Of a stretch of DNA of 10,326 nucleotides, positions 6,983 through 10,326 are shown in pieces. Numbering within the stretch: position 1 is the stretch's first letter; every line of letters starts with the position of its first letter. The translations under genes and the position numbers were made by a program. The notes under the pieces are model-generated. The model did not search any database, was not told the DNA's origin, and worked only from the letters and a program-made list of their open reading frames with translations. The DNA is taken from the NCBI GenBank assembly GCA_005789925.1, contig SXWG01000087.1, positions 1-10,326 of the forward strand. Direction: 5' to 3'. The stretch is from Actinomycetota bacterium. Its GTDB lineage: Bacteria; Actinomycetota; Acidimicrobiia; Acidimicrobiales; Ilumatobacteraceae.

Positions 6983-6987
6983 CCTCC
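6983..6987 (-). promoter_or_regulatory. Strong Shine-Dalgarno of ipdF
   Basis: GGAGG (within GGGAGGAC) on the minus strand lies five bases before ATG 6977. It is the best ribosome binding site in the window and fits the 55-bp gap after fadE30, where coupling from the upstream stop is not possible. Confidence 0.8.
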
Positions 6988-7032
6988 CGATTGTGACGTT
7001 CAGTCGATGTCGATGTTGCGAATCAAAAAGCC

Positions 7033-8205
7033 CTAGAGCGTGGGTTCTTTGGGCAAGCCGAGGACACGTTCGCCCAAGATATTTCGCTGTACTTGATTGG
7101 ATCCGCCGTAGATGGTGTCGCTGCGCGTGTAGAGGAATAACTTCTGCTCCAGGGTCATTTCTTCGTCGTCAAACACCATTGCTTCGGTTCCGATGATGTC
7201 GACGGCAAGCTCACCAAGACTGCGGTGCCACGACGACCAGAACAACTTTGAGATACTTGCTTCAGGTCCGGGCACGCCGCCCGACATCGAGCGCAATGCG
7301 TTCCACTTCATCAACTGAAGTCCGGTCCACGAATCAGCAAGTCGCTGGCGCATGACGGGGTGTTTAGCCGCACCGTTGTGTCTCGCTATGTCAGTGATAG
7401 TCATCAATTCGCGCTCGAAACCGACTTGTTGCGCCAACGTACTGATGCCACGTTCGAGCGCGAGCAGCCCCATGGCGACGCCCCAGCCGTTTCCAGGTTC
7501 GCCAACGATGAGGTCCTTCGACGTGCGAGCATCGGTGAAGAACGTTTCGTTGAACTCTCCACCACCGGTGATCTGGATGATGGGCCGCACTTCGACGCCG
7601 GGCTGGTTCATCGGAACCAACAAGAACGTGAGACCTTTGTGCCGCTGCGATCCCTCTTCGGTGCGTGCAACGACGAAACACCAGTGGCTCACATGCGCGA
7701 GAGAAGTCCACACTTTTTGACCATTGATGACCCACTCGTCACCATCGAGACGAGCTTTGGTCTGCACGTTTGCCAAGTCGCTGCCGGCATTCGGCTCGCT
7801 GTATCCCTGACACCAACGTTCATCACCGGAGAGAATCCCTGGCAAGAATCGCTTGCACTGCTCTGGTGTGCCGTATTCGATGAGCGTTGGGCCGAGCAAG
7901 TTTTCACCCATGTGATTCGTGCGCGCTGGCGCCTGCGCACGCGTGTATTCCTCGGCCCAGATGATCTGCTTGCTGACGCTTGCGCCGCGTCCGCCGAATT
8001 CCTCGGGCCAACCGAGACCAATCCAGCCTGCGGCACCGAGAACCTTCTCCCATGCGACGCGAATGTCAAAACCGACCTCTTCGTCACCAGGTCCACCGCG
8101 ACCTTTGAGTTCTGCGAACTCACCGACGACGTTGTCAGCTAGCCAAGCCTTGGCAACCTGACGAAACTCTTCGTCATCATCGGGGATGATCACCACGTCG
8201 GACAT
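7033..8205 (-). CDS. fadE30: FadE30, acyl-CoA dehydrogenase for the ring-C/D propionate side chain
   Basis: The 390-residue product is a full-length acyl-CoA dehydrogenase close to M. tuberculosis FadE30 (Rv3560c). Shared blocks are GEFAELKGRGGPG near the N-terminus, GLGWPEEFGGRG (63-74), WCQGYSEPNAGSDLANVQT (131-149), WVINGQKVWTSLAHVSHWCFVVART, the predicted catalytic base Glu251 in LERGIST, and the C-terminal YTRSDTIYGGSNQVQRNI. It would use FAD to introduce the alpha-beta double bond into the 5-hydroxy-HIP-CoA propionyl arm, the first beta-oxidation step on the C/D-ring fragment. The ATG follows the upstream SDR stop as TGA-C-ATG with no clear Shine-Dalgarno, indicating coupling. The fadE30-ipdF order is the same as Rv3560c-Rv3559c. 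Confidence 0.93.
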   Translation of the reverse strand: MSDVVIIPDDDEEFRQVAKAWLADNVVGEFAELKGRGGPGDEEVGFDIRVAWEKVLGAAGWIGLGWPEEFGGRGASVSKQIIWAEEYTRAQAPARTNHMGENLLGPTLIEYGTPEQCKRFLPGILSGDERWCQGYSEPNAGSDLANVQTKARLDGDEWVINGQKVWTSLAHVSHWCFVVARTEEGSQRHKGLTFLLVPMNQPGVEVRPIIQITGGGEFNETFFTDARTSKDLIVGEPGNGWGVAMGLLALERGISTLAQQVGFERELMTITDIARHNGAAKHPVMRQRLADSWTGLQLMKWNALRSMSGGVPGPEASISKLFWSSWHRSLGELAVDIIGTEAMVFDDEEMTLEQKLFLYTRSDTIYGGSNQVQRNILGERVLGLPKEPTL

Positions 8206-8206
8206 G

Positions 8207-9118
8207 TCAGGCGTTCGGCTTGGTACCCGCAGCGGCAGCTGCTCGCTGCGCCTCGATGGTGGCCATGAACGGCAGTTCTTCGACGCCGACGGTGCTCTCT
8301 AAGTGTTCGGCGATCTCTTCTGGGCTCCATCGGCCGTTCGTGTACATGGAACGAACTTCCTTCGGCTGGGCCCACACTGCGATCTTGTTCCCGACGACGG
8401 TGTACACCTGACCGGTGACGTTCTTTGACTGGTCTGACAACAGATATACGGCCATAGGGGACACATCTTCGGGATCACCGATTTCTTTCAGTGACGATGG
8501 CACGTTCGCCGACATTCGTGTGCGCGCGACCGGCGCGATGACGTTGCTGCGGACGCCGTAGCGGGCAAGTGAGAGGGCTGCGGCGTAGTTGAACGACACG
8601 ATGCCACCTTTTGCCGCTGCGTAGTTCGGCTGTGAGACAGATCCGAGTGCCCACACGCCTGAGGTGAACGCGACGAGGCTGCCGCCACCTTCTTGCTTAC
8701 GCATGATTGCGGAGGCTTGTCGGTACATGGTGAACGTGCCGCGAAGGTGAACGCGGATGACGTCATCCCATTCGGACTCTTCCATGTTGAAGAGCATGCG
8801 CTCACGCAAGATTCCTGCGACACACACGACACCGTCGATGCGTCCATTGAATGAGAGGGCCGCCTTCATGACCGCCTCGGCGTTGTCCATTGTCGAGATG
8901 TCACCGGCCACAGCCACGGCATTTCCGCCGGCCGCCTTGATCTCGGCCACTACTTCTTCCGCAGGCTCGCTACTCGGGGCGGACCCGTCCATCGAGACGC
9001 CGTAGTCAGCCACGACCACCGTGGCACCCGCCGTGGCACAGTCAAGGGCCACGGCGCGCCCGATGCCTCGCCCAGCTCCAGTGACTGCCACAACCTTGCC
9101 ATCCAACATTCCAGCCAC
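8207..9118 (-). CDS. MFE-2-type short-chain dehydrogenase (Rv3548c- or Rv3502c-like)
   Basis: The 303-residue product has the extended SDR architecture of the dehydrogenase part of peroxisomal multifunctional enzyme 2. TGAGRGIG lies at 13-20 and Asp39 after strand two (VVVADYGVSMDGS) implies NAD. Ser153, Tyr166 and Lys170 are the catalytic set, and ARTRM is followed by a C-terminal tail beyond the SDR core. The usual NNAG is changed to VCVAG (98-102). Related enzymes oxidise (3R)-hydroxyacyl-CoA or steroid hydroxyls. GTG 9118 is chosen because GGAG lies six bases upstream and the length agrees with Rv3548c (304 aa as I recall); TTG 9130 and ATG 9109 are in frame but poorly placed. It leads the operon with fadE30 and ipdF. 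Which mycobacterial SDR is its true ortholog is unresolved: similarity recalls Rv3548c, while a divergent fadE26-like neighbour recalls Rv3502c. Confidence 0.85.
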   Translation of the reverse strand: MAGMLDGKVVAVTGAGRGIGRAVALDCATAGATVVVADYGVSMDGSAPSSEPAEEVVAEIKAAGGNAVAVAGDISTMDNAEAVMKAALSFNGRIDGVVCVAGILRERMLFNMEESEWDDVIRVHLRGTFTMYRQASAIMRKQEGGGSLVAFTSGVWALGSVSQPNYAAAKGGIVSFNYAAALSLARYGVRSNVIAPVARTRMSANVPSSLKEIGDPEDVSPMAVYLLSDQSKNVTGQVYTVVGNKIAVWAQPKEVRSMYTNGRWSPEEIAEHLESTVGVEELPFMATIEAQRAAAAAGTKPNA

Positions 9119-9124
9119 GACATT

Positions 9125-9128
9125 CTCC
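9125..9128 (-). promoter_or_regulatory. Shine-Dalgarno deciding the GTG start of the 303-aa SDR
   Basis: GGAG on the minus strand is separated by six bases from GTG 9118. It overlaps the alternative in-frame TTG at 9130, which would have to be read from inside this site, so GTG is preferred. Confidence 0.65.
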
Positions 9129-9160
9129 AAAGGTCAGTTGATACTTGCTCCGCCCCCACA

Positions 9161-9192
9161 AAACCCCAGCAAACCTGTGAGCAAAGGGGTTT
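9161..9192. repeat. Inverted repeat with paired AGCAAA direct repeats
   Basis: AAACCCC (9161-9167) and GGGGTTT (9186-9192) are exact reverse complements around an 18-base spacer. The spacer begins and ends with AGCAAA (9168-9173 and 9180-9185), a direct repeat with 12-base period. It lies in the 201-bp region between divergent operons. It may be a regulator site or part of a structured leader; no function can be assigned. Confidence 0.5.
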
Positions 9193-9238
9193 CTGATAAG
9201 GCGTCAGAATTGAAAGTACCATACGATGCTATTGCAAT

Positions 9239-9257
9239 CCCGAGCCGGTTGCTCGGG
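9239..9257. repeat. Perfect 7-bp hairpin in the divergent region
   Basis: CCCGAGC (9239-9245) and GCTCGGG (9251-9257) pair exactly around a five-base loop, CGGTT. The stem is GC-rich with no T-run on either strand, so it is not a standard intrinsic terminator. It lies 62 bases before the fadE26-like ATG and could be in its leader or act as a protein site. Confidence 0.55.
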
Positions 9258-9274
9258 TGACATGGTCACATGTG
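9257..9274. promoter_or_regulatory. Two overlapping palindromes, candidate operator
   Basis: GTGAC-ATG-GTCAC (9257-9269) is a perfect 5+5 dyad with a three-base centre. It overlaps the perfect 8-bp palindrome CACATGTG (9267-9274). The pair follows the preceding hairpin immediately. Binding by a dimeric regulator is inferred; the sequence does not match the KstR (TnnAACnnGTTnnA) or KstR2 consensus I remember. Confidence 0.4.
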
Positions 9275-9309
9275 GCACATCGTCTGGCGATGCGTCACTC
9301 TGAGCTCAA

Positions 9310-9314
9310 GGGAG
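9310..9314 (+). promoter_or_regulatory. Shine-Dalgarno of the fadE26-like gene
   Basis: GGGAG lies five bases before ATG 9320 and sets this start. A nearer ATG at 9315 is in a different frame that yields no recognisable protein. Confidence 0.75.
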
Positions 9315-9319
9315 ATGGT

Positions 9320-10326
9320 ATGTACTTGGCAGAAACTCCGGATCAGCAGGCACTACGCAAGGAACTTCGCGAGTACTTCGCAGCGCTTCTCACACCCGAA
9401 GTGCGTGCGGCTGTCGGCGAAGGTGGTGGCAACCCCGAACCATTCCGCAAGGTCATTGCGAAGATGGGGAAGGACGGCTTGCTTGGTCTTGGTTGGCCGA
9501 AGGAATACGGCGGTCAGGGTCGTCCCGCAACAGATCAGTTCATTCTGTTCGACGAAGTTCAGCGCGCACATGCGCCGTTTCCATTCGTAACTGTCAACAC
9601 CGTCGGACCAGCGATTATGGCGTACGGCAGTGAAGAGCACAAGGCGAAGTACTTGTCAGGAATCCTGAAAGGCGAGGTCAACTTCGCCATCGGATACACC
9701 GAACCAGAAGCCGGAACCGATCTCGCCAGTCTGCGCACCACGGCAGTCCTTGATGGTGACGAGTGGGTCATCAACGGAAACAAGGTGTACACCTCGGGCG
9801 CGAACCAGGCCAACTACGTATGGCTCGCATGCCGCACCGATCCTGATGCTCCGAAGCACAAAGGCATCAGCATCATCATCGTGCCGACCAACTCTCCAGG
9901 TTTTTCGTGGACACCGATTGTCACCGTGGGTGACGGTGTCACGACCGCCACGTATTACAACGACGTGCGCGTGCCAAAGGGCAATGTCGTCGGCGAAATC
10001 AACGGTGGCTGGAAGCTCATCACTGCTCAGTTGAACCACGAACGTGTGGGTCTCGCTGCACTGTCAGGGCTTACCGAGCGTTTGCTCGATGACGTGACTG
10101 ACTGGGCGAAGGTGACTCCGTCTGGCGGGCCGAACAACGAGTTGATGATCGACCTGCCGTGGGTTCAAGCAGACCTCGCACGGTGTCACGCCCTTCTCGA
10201 TGCAACACGACTCATGACGTGGAAGCTCGTTAAGGCGGTGAGCGACAACACTCTCGGACCGGCAGAAGCTGCGACCGTGAAGGTGTTCGGCACCGAGAAG
10301 GCCGTCGAGTCATACCGCATCATGCA
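9320..10326 (+). CDS. FadE26/ChsE4-like acyl-CoA dehydrogenase subunit, 3' part missing
   Basis: The plus strand is open from ATG 9320 through the window end, 335 complete codons of roughly 400 expected. The protein follows M. tuberculosis FadE26 (ChsE4, Rv3504) block by block as I recall it: LRKELREYFAALLTPE (12-27), MGKDGLLGLGWPKEYGGQGR (49-68), GPAIMAYG, FAIGYTEPEAGTDLASLRTTAV (122-143), IIIVPTNSPGFSWTPI, TATYYNDVRVP, and WKLITAQLNHERVGL with Glu241 aligning to the ChsE4 catalytic glutamate. ChsE4 pairs with FadE27 (ChsE5) in an alpha2-beta2 enzyme that dehydrogenates the steroid side-chain CoA thioester, so a fadE27-like gene may follow to the right. It is divergent from the SDR-fadE30-ipdF unit. 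Family call is firm; exact steroid substrate is inferred. Confidence 0.9.
   Translation, partial: MYLAETPDQQALRKELREYFAALLTPEVRAAVGEGGGNPEPFRKVIAKMGKDGLLGLGWPKEYGGQGRPATDQFILFDEVQRAHAPFPFVTVNTVGPAIMAYGSEEHKAKYLSGILKGEVNFAIGYTEPEAGTDLASLRTTAVLDGDEWVINGNKVYTSGANQANYVWLACRTDPDAPKHKGISIIIVPTNSPGFSWTPIVTVGDGVTTATYYNDVRVPKGNVVGEINGGWKLITAQLNHERVGLAALSGLTERLLDDVTDWAKVTPSGGPNNELMIDLPWVQADLARCHALLDATRLMTWKLVKAVSDNTLGPAEAATVKVFGTEKAVESYRIM

Noticed and set aside
8842..9130. TTG 9130 as start of the 303-aa SDR
   Set aside because: The TTG overlaps the GGAG that is ideally spaced for GTG 9118, and nothing resembling a Shine-Dalgarno precedes it.
9270..9590. A 106-residue plus-strand frame over the start of the fadE26-like gene
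   Set aside because: It is in a different frame from the clear acyl-CoA dehydrogenase and shows no domain features.

Overview
The window is a steroid (cholesterol-type) catabolism locus from an actinobacterium. Most of the proteins look like the Mycobacterium tuberculosis enzymes that degrade the last two sterol rings (C and D): EchA20, IpdA, IpdB, IpdC, IpdF and FadE30. An acyl-CoA dehydrogenase of the FadE26/ChsE4 side-chain type is cut by the right edge. These assignments rest on protein sequences recalled from memory, not on a search. Base composition is moderate for an actinobacterium (a hand count of three lines gave 50-63% GC). With the leaderless-looking promoters, this would fit a lineage such as Acidimicrobiia, but taxonomy is a guess.

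Layout. (1) Minus strand, 3877 down to 1: echA20 - ipdA - ipdB - ipdC - MaoC-type hydratase (HtdZ/Rv0130-like, cut by the left edge). The last four genes are separated by only 1-2 bases. (2) A 75-bp divergent promoter region (3878-3952) with TANNNT hexamers facing both ways, 8 bases from each start codon, and an imperfect palindrome between them. (3) Plus strand, 3953-6200: a short-chain dehydrogenase (Rv3549c-like by position) and an adenylate-forming acyl-CoA ligase that looks more like bile-acid-CoA ligases than FadD3. (4) Minus strand, 9118 down to 6216: a 303-aa MFE-2-type short-chain dehydrogenase - fadE30 - ipdF, ending 15 bp from the ligase stop (convergent). (5) A 201-bp divergent region (9119-9319) with several inverted repeats. 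(6) Plus strand from 9320: the fadE26-like gene.

How the genes work together. In the M. tuberculosis pathway, ring-C/D propionate (HIP) is activated to a CoA thioester. FadE30 starts beta-oxidation of its propionate arm, and IpdF oxidises the ring 5-hydroxyl. IpdC, a flavoenzyme, contributes the ring-C unsaturation. EchA20 hydrolyses ring D and IpdAB then opens ring C, giving a linear dioic acyl-CoA that feeds central metabolism. The ligase, the two other SDRs and the MaoC hydratase would supply activation, hydration and alcohol-oxidation steps, but their exact substrates cannot be read from the sequence. FadD3, FadA6, KstR2 and FadE31-33 are not in the window. No consensus KstR or KstR2 operator was found by eye in the two divergent regions.

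No rRNA, tRNA, CRISPR, insertion sequence or prophage signal was seen. No gene-free stretch exceeds 201 bp.
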